DNA of 44,153 nucleotides from Oscillospiraceae bacterium (lineage in GTDB: Bacteria > Bacillota > Clostridia > Oscillospirales > Acutalibacteraceae): positions 1 to 44,153 of the forward strand of contig SVOI01000002.1 in assembly GCA_015066465.1 (NCBI GenBank), in the 5' to 3' direction. Positions 1-6,656 of this stretch are shown piece by piece. Numbering within the stretch: position 1 is the first letter of the stretch; the number at the start of each line of letters is the position of its first letter. The notes under the pieces were generated by a model. That model was given only the letters and a program-made list of their open reading frames with translations, was not told the DNA's origin and did not search any database. Position numbers and translations under genes: made by a program.

Positions 1-28
1 GCGAGTTCGAATCTCGCCATCTCCACCA
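1..28 (+). tRNA. tRNA, 3' end only (isotype uncertain)
   Basis: The window opens inside a tRNA. A 5-bp T stem (GCGAG/CTCGC) closes a TTCGAAT T loop. It is followed by seven acceptor-stem bases (CATCTCC), discriminator A and an encoded CCA. The 5' part with the anticodon lies outside the window, so the isotype cannot be read. The predicted 5' acceptor strand GGAGATG and the A discriminator would suit a leucine tRNA better than serine, but this is a guess. Confidence 0.85.
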
Positions 29-71
29 AAAAGAAACGACAATTTTCAACAGAAGATTGTCGTTTCTTTTT
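29..71 (+). terminator. Intrinsic terminator of the tRNA gene
   Basis: Directly after CCA, a near-perfect hairpin pairs AAGAAACGACAAT with ATTGTCGTTTCTT around a short loop. It runs into a T-rich tract (TTTTTGTTCTTTTCT), giving a standard factor-independent terminator. A partial copy of the right arm (ATTGTCGTTTC) recurs near 114-125 without a partner of its own. Confidence 0.85.
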
Positions 72-190
72 GTTCTTTTCTCTATTCTCTTTTAATTTTT
101 CTCTCTTCTCTCAAATTGTCGTTTCCAGATAAGAGTTAAGAGATAATAACGAATAGTTAAAATTCATTGTAGTCAGTACGTTTCTATCTT

Positions 191-239
191 TATTCTTTAT
201 TCTTTATTCTTTATTCTCTATTCTTTATTATTTATTCTT
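191..239. repeat. Heptamer tandem array (TATTCTT)n
   Basis: Seven consecutive 7-bp units of TATTCTT fill 49 bp, with single-base variants in units 4 (TATTCTC) and 6 (TATTATT). A degenerate unit precedes the array. It lies between the convergent tRNA and minus-strand operon ends. The rest of 72-275 is AT-rich and shows no gene; a direct repeat of AAAATGCAAGTC is present at about 252-275. Confidence 0.8.
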
Positions 240-275
240 TAAATGAATCTAAAAATGCAAGTCAAAATGCAAGTC

Positions 276-305
276 AAAAACCACCCGCAATTTGCAGGCG
301 GTTTT
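276..305 (-). terminator. Terminator of the six-gene operon
   Basis: On the minus strand AACCGCCTGC and GCGGGTGGTT form a GC-rich hairpin around AAATT, followed by a run of T. It sits a few bases after the stop codon of the DNA glycosylase gene and is the natural end of the minus-strand operon that starts at the promoter near 5556. Confidence 0.8.
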
Positions 306-309
306 CACT

Positions 310-786
310 TTACTTTTTTATTTTCTCCCATTCCTCAACCAAGCTTTCAACATTCCACATAGCATTCGCTGGTGAGGTTGAGGGCAGACACACGGCATCT
401 CTGCCAATTTTATTCTTTATATATCTATTGTAGTATTTTTCAGCAGTTTTACCATTGACAAAGATTTTTTTAATATTGGCAGTTTCTAAAATCTCAGTTA
501 AATCGTTTGCAACAACGTTTTTAATGGAACTATCAGAACTGCCGGTAATTTCACAAGAAGCTATAACATCCCACAATGCGATATTTGAAGAAAGCAAAAA
601 AGCACGTTTTTCTTCAATCGTTGTGGGAATTTCTTTTTCTAAAACTGTCGCTACCACTTTCCAGAATCTGTTTTGTGGGTGACCGTAAAAAAAGTTTTGT
701 TCACGTGATTTTACAGATGGAAAACTACCGAGTATAAGAATCTTTGAGTTTTTATCATATAGTGGCGGAAATGGGTGTTGTAGCAT
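310..786 (-). CDS. DNA-deoxyinosine glycosylase (UDG superfamily, family 6-like)
   Basis: The 158-residue protein matches the pattern of the hypoxanthine/deoxyinosine DNA glycosylases of the uracil-DNA glycosylase superfamily. The N-terminal active-site region reads GSFPSVKSREQNFFYG, followed by HPQNRFW (residues 20-42). LWDV with GSSD follows near 71-85, and the C-terminal LPSTSPANA loop is at 134-142. Such enzymes excise deaminated adenine (hypoxanthine) from DNA; the length is normal for the family. The ribosome site AATGGAG lies within the last codons of the upstream gene, so the two are probably translationally coupled. It is the last gene of the attenuator-controlled operon. A repair enzyme beside acetyltransferases and nucleotidyltransferases is unexpected and may point to nucleic-acid damage, or may simply be a passenger. 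Confidence 0.85.
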   Translation of the reverse strand: MLQHPFPPLYDKNSKILILGSFPSVKSREQNFFYGHPQNRFWKVVATVLEKEIPTTIEEKRAFLLSSNIALWDVIASCEITGSSDSSIKNVVANDLTEILETANIKKIFVNGKTAEKYYNRYIKNKIGRDAVCLPSTSPANAMWNVESLVEEWEKIKK

Positions 787-788
787 AA

Positions 789-1724
789 TTATTCTCCATT
801 AAATACTTTTAATAACAAATCATATTCATAACTGTCGCCTTGATAGCTTTCTTTTATTCTTGCAATAGGTTCCGCAAAGCCGTTCTTTTCGTACATATAA
901 CGAGCTCTTGCATTATCATCTTCAACACCTACTGTAAACTCACTATATCCATTTTCTTTAAGTATAGTTAACACATTTTCAAGCAAATATGAGCCTAACC
1001 CTTTACCTTGATAGTTTGCGTGGATACGAAATGCATATAAATATGCTCGTTTGCCTTTCTCAGCAAAACGGTTATCATTACTAATATATTTTACTCTCAG
1101 TTCACCGATAATTTTATTACCGTCAAACAAAGCGAAAACATCAATAACCCCGTTTTCAATTTCTTTTGTGTTTTCGACAATCATATCGTTAACATCTTTG
1201 TAGTTGAAAAGATTGGTAAGTATAGAAAGTTCAGTTACTTCAAGCTTTCTAACTGGATACAGCATCCTTTTTATAAACTCAATCTTCTGATTATCTTGTT
1301 TTTCTTTAACATTCATCCTATAACCGTCTTGTGAAGATTTTTGATAAACCTTCAGATATTGCTCCAATGATAAAAGCATAAAATCGATTCCTTTTACATT
1401 TCGGATTTCAATGTCACAAATATCAATATCTGCAAAATCTTTCAATCCGTCAATTGAAGCATAGGAATAATCAACTGCATCTTTGCGAAATGTGTGTTCG
1501 TGTTCATCAATTAATATATATCCGTGACTTTCTAAAAACAATTTAAACTCTGTCCATTTGTCACCTGTTACAAACACTTGTGGAATAAGGATATCAATAT
1601 CATCTGCATTTAATGATGAATCTGTTAAAACCTCTAATCCTAACGAGCCATAAAGCAATGGAACAATATTAAATTTGTCATTAAGCATTTCTGCATTTTG
1701 TAAAAAGTAATCAAACTTTGTCAT
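789..1724 (-). CDS. Nucleotidyltransferase-like domain fused to GNAT acetyltransferase
   Basis: A two-domain protein of 311 residues. The N-terminal part has the hallmarks of a minimal nucleotidyltransferase fold: YGS at 25-27 and paired acidic residues DDIDIL at 41-46, with a further DIDICD near 99-104. The C-terminal part (about 160-305) is a GNAT acyltransferase with the acetyl-CoA loop QGKGLGS at 239-245 and a typical NARARYMYEKNGF strand-helix near 271-283. Nucleotidyltransferase and GNAT folds are both common in antibiotic-modifying enzymes, but the substrate here is unknown. The start follows an AGGGTG ribosome site with good spacing, 11 bp after the upstream stop codon. Confidence 0.75.
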   Translation of the reverse strand: MTKFDYFLQNAEMLNDKFNIVPLLYGSLGLEVLTDSSLNADDIDILIPQVFVTGDKWTEFKLFLESHGYILIDEHEHTFRKDAVDYSYASIDGLKDFADIDICDIEIRNVKGIDFMLLSLEQYLKVYQKSSQDGYRMNVKEKQDNQKIEFIKRMLYPVRKLEVTELSILTNLFNYKDVNDMIVENTKEIENGVIDVFALFDGNKIIGELRVKYISNDNRFAEKGKRAYLYAFRIHANYQGKGLGSYLLENVLTILKENGYSEFTVGVEDDNARARYMYEKNGFAEPIARIKESYQGDSYEYDLLLKVFNGE

Positions 1725-1735
1725 ATTACACCCTG

Positions 1736-2287
1736 TTATAAATTAAACCTATCTTTTATCATATTGGCAACAATATCCGGTGCCAAGTTTGAGTTATCAA
1801 TTTTTATATAATTCGGGAATGTTATTTCACCATCATAACTTTCTGTACGATATTTTTCATCAGTATCAAGCAAATCCTTCCTTGCAAAATCAAGATCACG
1901 CTTTGACGGTTTATTGTTAAGTCGGTTTTCTGATGAATTTCTCTTTAATCGTATTTCCTGAGAAGCAACAAGTTCAACATAATAAACTTCTGCACCTTGC
2001 TCTTTGAATAAATCAGTAACATATTTTATGTAATCCCAATCACCTTGGTGGTCAAGCGCCCATACATAAGTGAATATCATTCCGTAATTGTTGCTCTTTG
2101 AAAACTCTTCAAAAAAAACCTGTCGTAATCTATTGACTGTTTTTCCCTCGTAATATCCGAATATCTCTATAACAGGTTCAATAGTCATATGATTATGAAA
2201 CAGTTTTAAGTCTGTGATTTTTGCAAGTTCTTGTCCGACAGTCATTTTCCCAACTGCCAGATTACCAAATATTATAACTAATTTCAT
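1736..2287 (-). CDS. P-loop kinase-like protein (shikimate/AAA-type nucleotide kinase fold)
   Basis: A small P-loop protein of about 183 residues. The first strand runs straight into a Walker A-type motif, GNLAVGKMT. Here methionine follows the lysine, a variant known from a widespread group of small uncharacterised kinase-like proteins. A basic lid-like segment (SQEIRLKRNSSENR) lies in the second half. It probably phosphorylates a small molecule; the substrate cannot be told. A longer reading would begin at a TTG at 2296, but AAAGGA abuts that codon and stands nine bases from the ATG at 2287, so the ATG is chosen. It is the fourth gene of the operon. Confidence 0.7.
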   Translation of the reverse strand: MKLVIIFGNLAVGKMTVGQELAKITDLKLFHNHMTIEPVIEIFGYYEGKTVNRLRQVFFEEFSKSNNYGMIFTYVWALDHQGDWDYIKYVTDLFKEQGAEVYYVELVASQEIRLKRNSSENRLNNKPSKRDLDFARKDLLDTDEKYRTESYDGEITFPNYIKIDNSNLAPDIVANMIKDRFNL

Positions 2288-2305
2288 AGTATCCAATCCT
2301 TTAAT

Positions 2306-3496
2306 TCATATTCTTTCAACAAAGTCAATCAACTGTTTCAGATTATGTATCGTCCATTCATCATTACTTTCACCGCTTCGGTCAAGATGAAATGCCGTAA
2401 AACCTTGTTCTCTCGCACCGTCTGCTTCATCTTTACAATCATCAACAAATATGCTTTCTGTAGCGGTTACACCTTGTGCCTCAAGTGCAGCATTGAAAAT
2501 AATCGGACTTGGTTTTCCTGCACCGACTAAGGAGCTTGCAGTAAATGAGGTAAAATACTTTGCGATACCAAGCTGTTGCAAAGTAAATTCGAGTGATGGT
2601 GAAGTATCACTGATAACGCCCATTTTATAGCCGTGTTTTTTGAAATATTCAAGCACCTCTACCGTCTCAGAGAATAAGGCTCTGTCTCCGTTACACCAAA
2701 GTTCATTCAGAAGTAATTCAGCCTTATTTTCAACATCTTCTGTAACACCTTCGGCTATAAGCAAGTGATAATAGTATCTCTTAAAAAACTCACGCTCGTC
2801 TTGGAGTGTCTTATACCATGGCTTTCTGCCTTCGCTTGCGAGTTGAAACAGCGACATCATTTTATCGTAATCAAGTTCAAACGGCTTGCTACTCCACTCG
2901 CTAATTGTCTTATCACGCCACGCTTCTTTTTCAGCAGTAAAATATGTCAGTGTTCCGTCACGGTCAAAGAATATTGCTTTGTATTTTTTTAGTCCGCACT
3001 TATTATAAATCTCCTCAATACACGGTGACTTATAATTAATATAATCATCTATACTATCAGGGAATAATTTTGCCCCATCTTCTTTTACTTTGCTGTATTT
3101 CAGCACAGCTTCAGGATTATTTCTCAAATAGTCTCTGAAAGAAATATGTCTGTGAAGCTCCAAAGAAAATTCAGGACAAACATATAAATGATGTTTCGGT
3201 AAATCTACATCGCCCTTATAATCAAAGGCTTCTCTGTCTTTTATGCCAAGATTTCCTTCGTGTATGTAACCGAGAGTTGCTAATCTTTCAACTACTGTAT
3301 TGAATACTGAATAGTCTTTGATGACAATATCAATGTCAATAATCGGTTTTGCAGAAAGTCCTTCAACAGATGTGCTGCCAATATGCTCAATGCTAATTAT
3401 TATATCTTTTATTGCTGTCAAAAGACACTTTTTAATTGTCTCAAAATCCCTTTTCCATTGTTCATTATACGGAACAACTACAACTCGTTTTGCCAT
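2306..3496 (-). CDS. GrpB/UPF0157 nucleotidyltransferase-like domain fused to HAD hydrolase
   Basis: A fusion of 396 residues. Residues 1 to about 170 form a GrpB (UPF0157) domain, a nucleotidyltransferase-fold family, with VPYNEQWKRDFE, IEHIGSTSVEGL and KPIIDIDIVI. Residues 175-396 form a HAD-superfamily hydrolase with all four motifs: nucleophile loop FFDRDGTL, VISDTSPS, GKPSP and IFVDDCKDEADGA. A large helical cap lies between motifs I and II. GrpB proteins normally stand alone; the fusion suggests coupled transfer and hydrolysis of a phosphorylated or nucleotidylated compound. The GAGGTG ribosome site is well placed. The gene lies 2 bp from its upstream neighbour. Confidence 0.85.
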   Translation of the reverse strand: MAKRVVVVPYNEQWKRDFETIKKCLLTAIKDIIISIEHIGSTSVEGLSAKPIIDIDIVIKDYSVFNTVVERLATLGYIHEGNLGIKDREAFDYKGDVDLPKHHLYVCPEFSLELHRHISFRDYLRNNPEAVLKYSKVKEDGAKLFPDSIDDYINYKSPCIEEIYNKCGLKKYKAIFFDRDGTLTYFTAEKEAWRDKTISEWSSKPFELDYDKMMSLFQLASEGRKPWYKTLQDEREFFKRYYYHLLIAEGVTEDVENKAELLLNELWCNGDRALFSETVEVLEYFKKHGYKMGVISDTSPSLEFTLQQLGIAKYFTSFTASSLVGAGKPSPIIFNAALEAQGVTATESIFVDDCKDEADGAREQGFTAFHLDRSGESNDEWTIHNLKQLIDFVERI

Positions 3497-3498
3497 TT

Positions 3499-4383
3499 TT
3501 ACACCTCATTTAATAAAGATACGATGTATTTGTCTAAGTCATCCGGTGGCGTTTTATTTATAAAATCTCTTGTTAATGACTTTACTAAATATTCCTCAAA
3601 TGCATTAAGTTTTCCGTTTTCACTATTGGAAAGGTAATATGAAGAATCTATACAATCAAAAACTTTCTTGTTCACTAAAATTATATTTTGATTTTTACAC
3701 ACATGCGGATGAACTATCCGATGCAAAAACTCATGTACCACAGATTCTAAACTAAATTGACCTGAACTAAAAATAAACTCGCCATTTACAAAGTGATAAT
3801 CACTTGAATATGCACATTTAATGGGAGACAACACTATTTTAATGTTACTAATTTGTGCATTATATTTACTTGTGCAAATTTTAATAATTTCTTGAAGTGT
3901 TATTAAATTTTCTGCATTTGTTTGGTTTTCTCGTTCTATCCAAGTATTTTCCCAAATTAAATATTTTTTAAAATACTCATTATTTATAACTTTGTTTAAC
4001 TCCATGGGAAAATAAGAAATCCAATCCCAGAAATTTTCATTTCTTTCTATGTCTTGCAAATTGCTTGCTAACATAACAAAATTCTTGTAAGCCTCAAAAT
4101 CCGAAAATTGTTTCAAATCACTATCAAGATAAAACACAGCCGATTCTAACAAAGCCGCTCTCGGCCAATATGAATATGTTTCACAAGTGTTTTGTTTAGT
4201 TTGTGAAAAGAAATCACAACAAAACTCTGGGTTATAAAATGATTTTACGGTTTCAAGTTCTTCCTCTGTTCTTCCAAGAGAGTAGTAATCATACCCCGAC
4301 TGTAACAATGCAAAATAAATTGCTGATATTGCAGGCATGTTAGTTATTGATATATTTCTAATAGACTTATCTAACTTTGCCAC
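3499..4383 (-). CDS. Putative zincin-like protein with HEFLH motif, function unknown
   Basis: This 294-residue protein was not recognised as a characterised family. It contains a clear HExxH motif (HEFLH, residues 217-221) preceded by small hydrophobic residues (SVV). A downstream NAFEEYL at about 260-265 could supply a third metal ligand, as in gluzincin-type metallopeptidases. There is no signal peptide or membrane segment, so it is probably cytoplasmic. The start is a GTG with GAGGTG six bases upstream. It is the second gene of the operon, 3 bp from the acetyltransferase gene. The metal-dependent peptidase role is inferred from the motif alone. Confidence 0.6.
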   Translation of the reverse strand: MAKLDKSIRNISITNMPAISAIYFALLQSGYDYYSLGRTEEELETVKSFYNPEFCCDFFSQTKQNTCETYSYWPRAALLESAVFYLDSDLKQFSDFEAYKNFVMLASNLQDIERNENFWDWISYFPMELNKVINNEYFKKYLIWENTWIERENQTNAENLITLQEIIKICTSKYNAQISNIKIVLSPIKCAYSSDYHFVNGEFIFSSGQFSLESVVHEFLHRIVHPHVCKNQNIILVNKKVFDCIDSSYYLSNSENGKLNAFEEYLVKSLTRDFINKTPPDDLDKYIVSLLNEV

Positions 4384-4386
4384 TAA

Positions 4387-5364
4387 TTACACCTCTTTGC
4401 ACATAGTAATCTCTGCTTTAGACTTACCAACAATACTAAACCCACATTTACTATAAAGTCCTATTGCTACTAAATTATCTTTCGTTGTATGTAATTTTAC
4501 TTGTTTATAGCCACGTTGTTTCAGATATTGAATTGCAAATTCTACAGCGAATTCCCCTACACCTTGATGTTTGAATTTACCAGAAACAACAAGCATTGAA
4601 ATCCAAGCAACATCTTTATTATGCAATCCGTTCAACTTCAACCAAGCACATTGCAAATCAATTTTACAAACGATAAAATTCTCTTCGTCAGAATCTTGTG
4701 GTTCTGCAAATGCTTTTTGCCATTCTTCCAATGAAATAATTTCTGTATGCAAAGCAGAAAGATTATTTTCTTCAGACATAAGATTGTAAATGAAGTTAAC
4801 ATCTTTTTCTGTAAATGGTCGTACAGCATATTGATTCTGCAAGTCAATTTCAAATCGCAATGAAGTTTTACCATCCTCACAGAATTTTTCTTTTAGTTTG
4901 CCGCCATTTTTCAATATCGTTTTAATTGCACCATGGTTATTTTCATAAGGAACGATTTCTACACTTTTGAATTCGGTATCTCTACAAATATCTAAAGCAA
5001 GACGCAACATAATTGTTCCTAAACCTTTGCTTCTATGCCAAGGAGCAATACCTGAATGAAGATGTCCCCTGCGAGTATTGGAACTATTTATAACTATAGC
5101 ACCATATATTTCTTTGCTGTCGTCAACAAGAAAATACAGTGTACAAGGTACTCCTGTGGATAGCATTGAGCCTGTTGTTCGGTCATCTTCGCACCATTCC
5201 AACCATTTTGAATACGAAACATTTTCACCTAATGATTTACTATATCTGCGTAACAACTGAGGTTGAATATTATCTTCAATGGACTCCCATTTATCCATCA
5301 TTGCAGTATATTGTTTTTCATAGGTTTCGTCTGGTATAACAAGTTTATAATTTTTAATATCCAT
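4387..5364 (-). CDS. Tandem-domain GNAT acetyltransferase
   Basis: Two GNAT folds lie in one chain of 325 residues. The first (about 1-175) has the acetyl-CoA loop RSKGLGT at 111-117, after HLHSGIAPWH. The second (about 178-320) has KHQGVGE at 265-271 and a NLVAIGLYSKCGF segment near 297-309. Double GNAT proteins include drug-modifying and small-molecule N-acetyltransferases; the acceptor is unknown. This is the first gene behind the attenuator. A strong AGGAGG ribosome site lies nine bases before the ATG, immediately after the terminator's T run. Its translation therefore does not depend on the leader peptide. Confidence 0.8.
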   Translation of the reverse strand: MDIKNYKLVIPDETYEKQYTAMMDKWESIEDNIQPQLLRRYSKSLGENVSYSKWLEWCEDDRTTGSMLSTGVPCTLYFLVDDSKEIYGAIVINSSNTRRGHLHSGIAPWHRSKGLGTIMLRLALDICRDTEFKSVEIVPYENNHGAIKTILKNGGKLKEKFCEDGKTSLRFEIDLQNQYAVRPFTEKDVNFIYNLMSEENNLSALHTEIISLEEWQKAFAEPQDSDEENFIVCKIDLQCAWLKLNGLHNKDVAWISMLVVSGKFKHQGVGEFAVEFAIQYLKQRGYKQVKLHTTKDNLVAIGLYSKCGFSIVGKSKAEITMCKEV

Positions 5365-5390
5365 AATAGTTTTCCTCCTGTAAAAAATAT

Positions 5391-5415
5391 AGGCACCTCC
5401 GAAACGGAGATGCCT
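5391..5415 (-). terminator. Leader terminator of a transcriptional attenuator
   Basis: On the minus strand AGGCATCTCCG and CGGAGGTGCCT form an 11-bp stem around TTT, followed by ATATTTTTT. All positions pair in the minus-strand RNA, one as a G-U wobble. In the plus-strand RNA that same position would be a C-A mismatch, which shows that the minus strand is the functional reading. It stands between the leader peptide and the tandem-GNAT gene, so it must be bypassed for the operon to be expressed. Confidence 0.85.
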
Positions 5416-5478
5416 TTTAAATTTACAGAAAGATATATTACATCAATCGCAAATGGACAAAATGGCATCTCTGTTTCG
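5400..5478 (-). promoter_or_regulatory. Antiterminator pairing within the leader RNA
   Basis: Leader codons 8-12 on the minus strand (CGAAACAGAGATGCC, 5478-5464) are complementary at 14 of 15 positions to GGCATCTCCGTTTCG (5414-5400). That second segment is the 5' arm and loop of the leader terminator. The two structures are mutually exclusive. Ribosome position or speed on the leader ORF would decide whether the first segment is free to block the terminator. This is the classical layout of ribosome-mediated attenuation; the direction of the response is inferred. Confidence 0.75.
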
Positions 5479-5499
5479 TAAATAAAAATTCATTGTCAT
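5443..5499 (-). CDS. Attenuator leader peptide, 18 residues
   Basis: A short ORF reads MTMNFYLRNRDAILSICD and ends in TGA. It lies about 30 bases downstream of the -10 box and is preceded by GGTAGGTGG, with AGGTGG five bases before the ATG; an in-frame ATG at codon 3 is also possible. Its codons 8-12 form the first half of the antiterminator. The segment FYLRNRD resembles FQMRNVD of the ErmB leader, a known macrolide-dependent arrest peptide, though this similarity is short and could be chance. It is probably a regulatory peptide without a function of its own. Confidence 0.75.
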   Translation of the reverse strand: MTMNFYLRNRDAILSICD

Positions 5500-5527
5500 T
5501 TCGTCCACCTACCTTTCATTTTTTATC

Positions 5528-5556
5528 ATTGTAACAATATATTTCTTTTTTGTCAA
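5528..5556 (-). promoter_or_regulatory. Sigma-A promoter of the attenuated operon
   Basis: On the minus strand TTGACA (5556-5551) and TACAAT (5533-5528) are separated by exactly 17 bases. Transcription should start near 5520, about 20 bases before the leader ATG. The promoter is strong, so control is likely exerted after initiation by the attenuator. No terminator is seen between the dehydrogenase stop codon and this promoter. Confidence 0.85.
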
Positions 5557-5570
5557 TATTATTCTATACC

Positions 5571-6536
5571 TTAATATCCCCTGTCAAAATCCACAACGTT
5601 TTTAAAAGTGCCACCACACAAGTAGCTTTCAATATTTTCGAAGCAGATTTTCCAAATTTTATCCTTTGTAGCTTCGTCGCCACTGAATGACGGACCAGCA
5701 ATATGAGGTGTAATAATTACATTTTCCATATCCCAGATTTCTGAACCTTGTGGAATAGGCTCAGCTTCAAAAACATCTAAAACTGCACCTTTAATTTTAT
5801 TCTGCTTCAAAATTTCAATTAAATCGCTTGTAACTATAAGGCTACCACGACCAACGTTTACTAAAACAGAATTTTCTTTCATAAGAGAAAGCATTTCTTC
5901 ATTTAACACGCCAATAGTAGCATTTGTTTCTGGTAAACAGCAAACTACAATATCTGCTTTTGGCAACAAAGTTTCAAGCTCAACTATATCAAAAATCTCG
6001 TCGAAATTTTCTAAAAAATCTTCTTTCGATTTTCTTCTTATACCAAATATTTCTTTAACACCCAAAACTTTAAGCTTTTTAGCAGTTGTTCTGCCTATAT
6101 CACCTGTGCCTAAAATAAGAACAGATTTGCCATTTATAGTTTCAACTGTCGCTCTTTTTTGCCAGATATGGTTTTGCTGATTTTTAATATAGAAATGAAA
6201 ATCTCTGTAAAGGGCAAATATTCCGCCAATTACATATTCAGAAATAACTTCGCCAAATGCTCCACTTGCTGTCAAAAGAGTAACGTTTTGCGGAAAGTTT
6301 TTTATTTTCAAAAATTTATCGGCACCAGCCCAGGTAAGCTGTAACAATTTTAAATTTTCTGCCAACGATAATTCATTCTCAGTAGGCTCACCAACAATCA
6401 CAGTTGCAGTTTTAAGGTCGTTTTCGCTTATTTCACCATCGCAGAAAACAATCTCTGCCCTGTTACTGAAGCATTCAAAAAATTCTTCTCGTATTTCTTC
6501 ATCAGTACTAACCTTAACTAAAATCTTTTCAGTCAT
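5571..6536 (-). CDS. D-isomer-specific 2-hydroxyacid dehydrogenase (NAD-dependent)
   Basis: The 321-residue protein has the full set of family signatures. The NAD-binding loop GTGDIG is at 143-148. The catalytic arginine is in VNVGRGSL (R230), the glutamate in DVFEAEP (near 257-259) and the histidine in ITPHIAG (H278). The N-terminal substrate-domain sequence TWAGADKF fits the subgroup of glyoxylate/hydroxypyruvate-type or uncharacterised reductases found in clostridia. It reduces a 2-oxoacid with NAD(P)H, but the exact acid is unknown. It is transcribed alone from a promoter back to back with the plus-strand operon. Confidence 0.88.
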   Translation of the reverse strand: MTEKILVKVSTDEEIREEFFECFSNRAEIVFCDGEISENDLKTATVIVGEPTENELSLAENLKLLQLTWAGADKFLKIKNFPQNVTLLTASGAFGEVISEYVIGGIFALYRDFHFYIKNQQNHIWQKRATVETINGKSVLILGTGDIGRTTAKKLKVLGVKEIFGIRRKSKEDFLENFDEIFDIVELETLLPKADIVVCCLPETNATIGVLNEEMLSLMKENSVLVNVGRGSLIVTSDLIEILKQNKIKGAVLDVFEAEPIPQGSEIWDMENVIITPHIAGPSFSGDEATKDKIWKICFENIESYLCGGTFKNVVDFDRGY

Positions 6537-6554
6537 TTAAACATCACCGAATTC

Positions 6555-6583
6555 ATTGTATCATTTTAATTAATTCAAATCAA
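6555..6583 (-). promoter_or_regulatory. Promoter of the 2-hydroxyacid dehydrogenase gene
   Basis: On the minus strand TTGATT (6583-6578) and TACAAT (6560-6555) lie 17 bases apart, a short distance upstream of a GGTGA ribosome site and the ATG at 6536. Its -35 box is only seven bases from that of the divergent promoter, so the two may compete or be co-regulated. Confidence 0.7.
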
Positions 6584-6589
6584 TAGTTC

Positions 6590-6618
6590 TTTACTATACT
6601 TTAAAACTGTGATATAAT
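6590..6618 (+). promoter_or_regulatory. Promoter of the EEP-patatin-fucosidase operon
   Basis: TTTACT and a consensus TATAAT are separated by 17 bases, about 39 bases before the chosen start codon of the first plus-strand gene. It is arranged back to back with the dehydrogenase promoter. Confidence 0.75.
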
Positions 6619-6656
6619 TTTTACATATTATTCCAAAGAAAAAGAGTGTGAATGTG

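Noticed and set aside
191-239. Repeat array as a possible CRISPR
   Set aside because: Units are only 7 bp with no spacers, and no cas gene is present anywhere in the window.
789-4383. Nucleotidyltransferase-like, HExxH and GrpB genes as a toxin-antitoxin or phage-defence module
   Set aside because: No HEPN-type partner, no small antitoxin ORF and no mobile-element genes are seen, and the attenuator points to translation-drug sensing. Defence cannot be excluded, but nothing positively supports it.
5391-5415. The leader hairpin as an ordinary terminator of the dehydrogenase gene
   Set aside because: A promoter and a leader ORF with its own ribosome site lie between the dehydrogenase stop and the hairpin, and the leader pairs with the hairpin arm. 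It may still stop dehydrogenase read-through.
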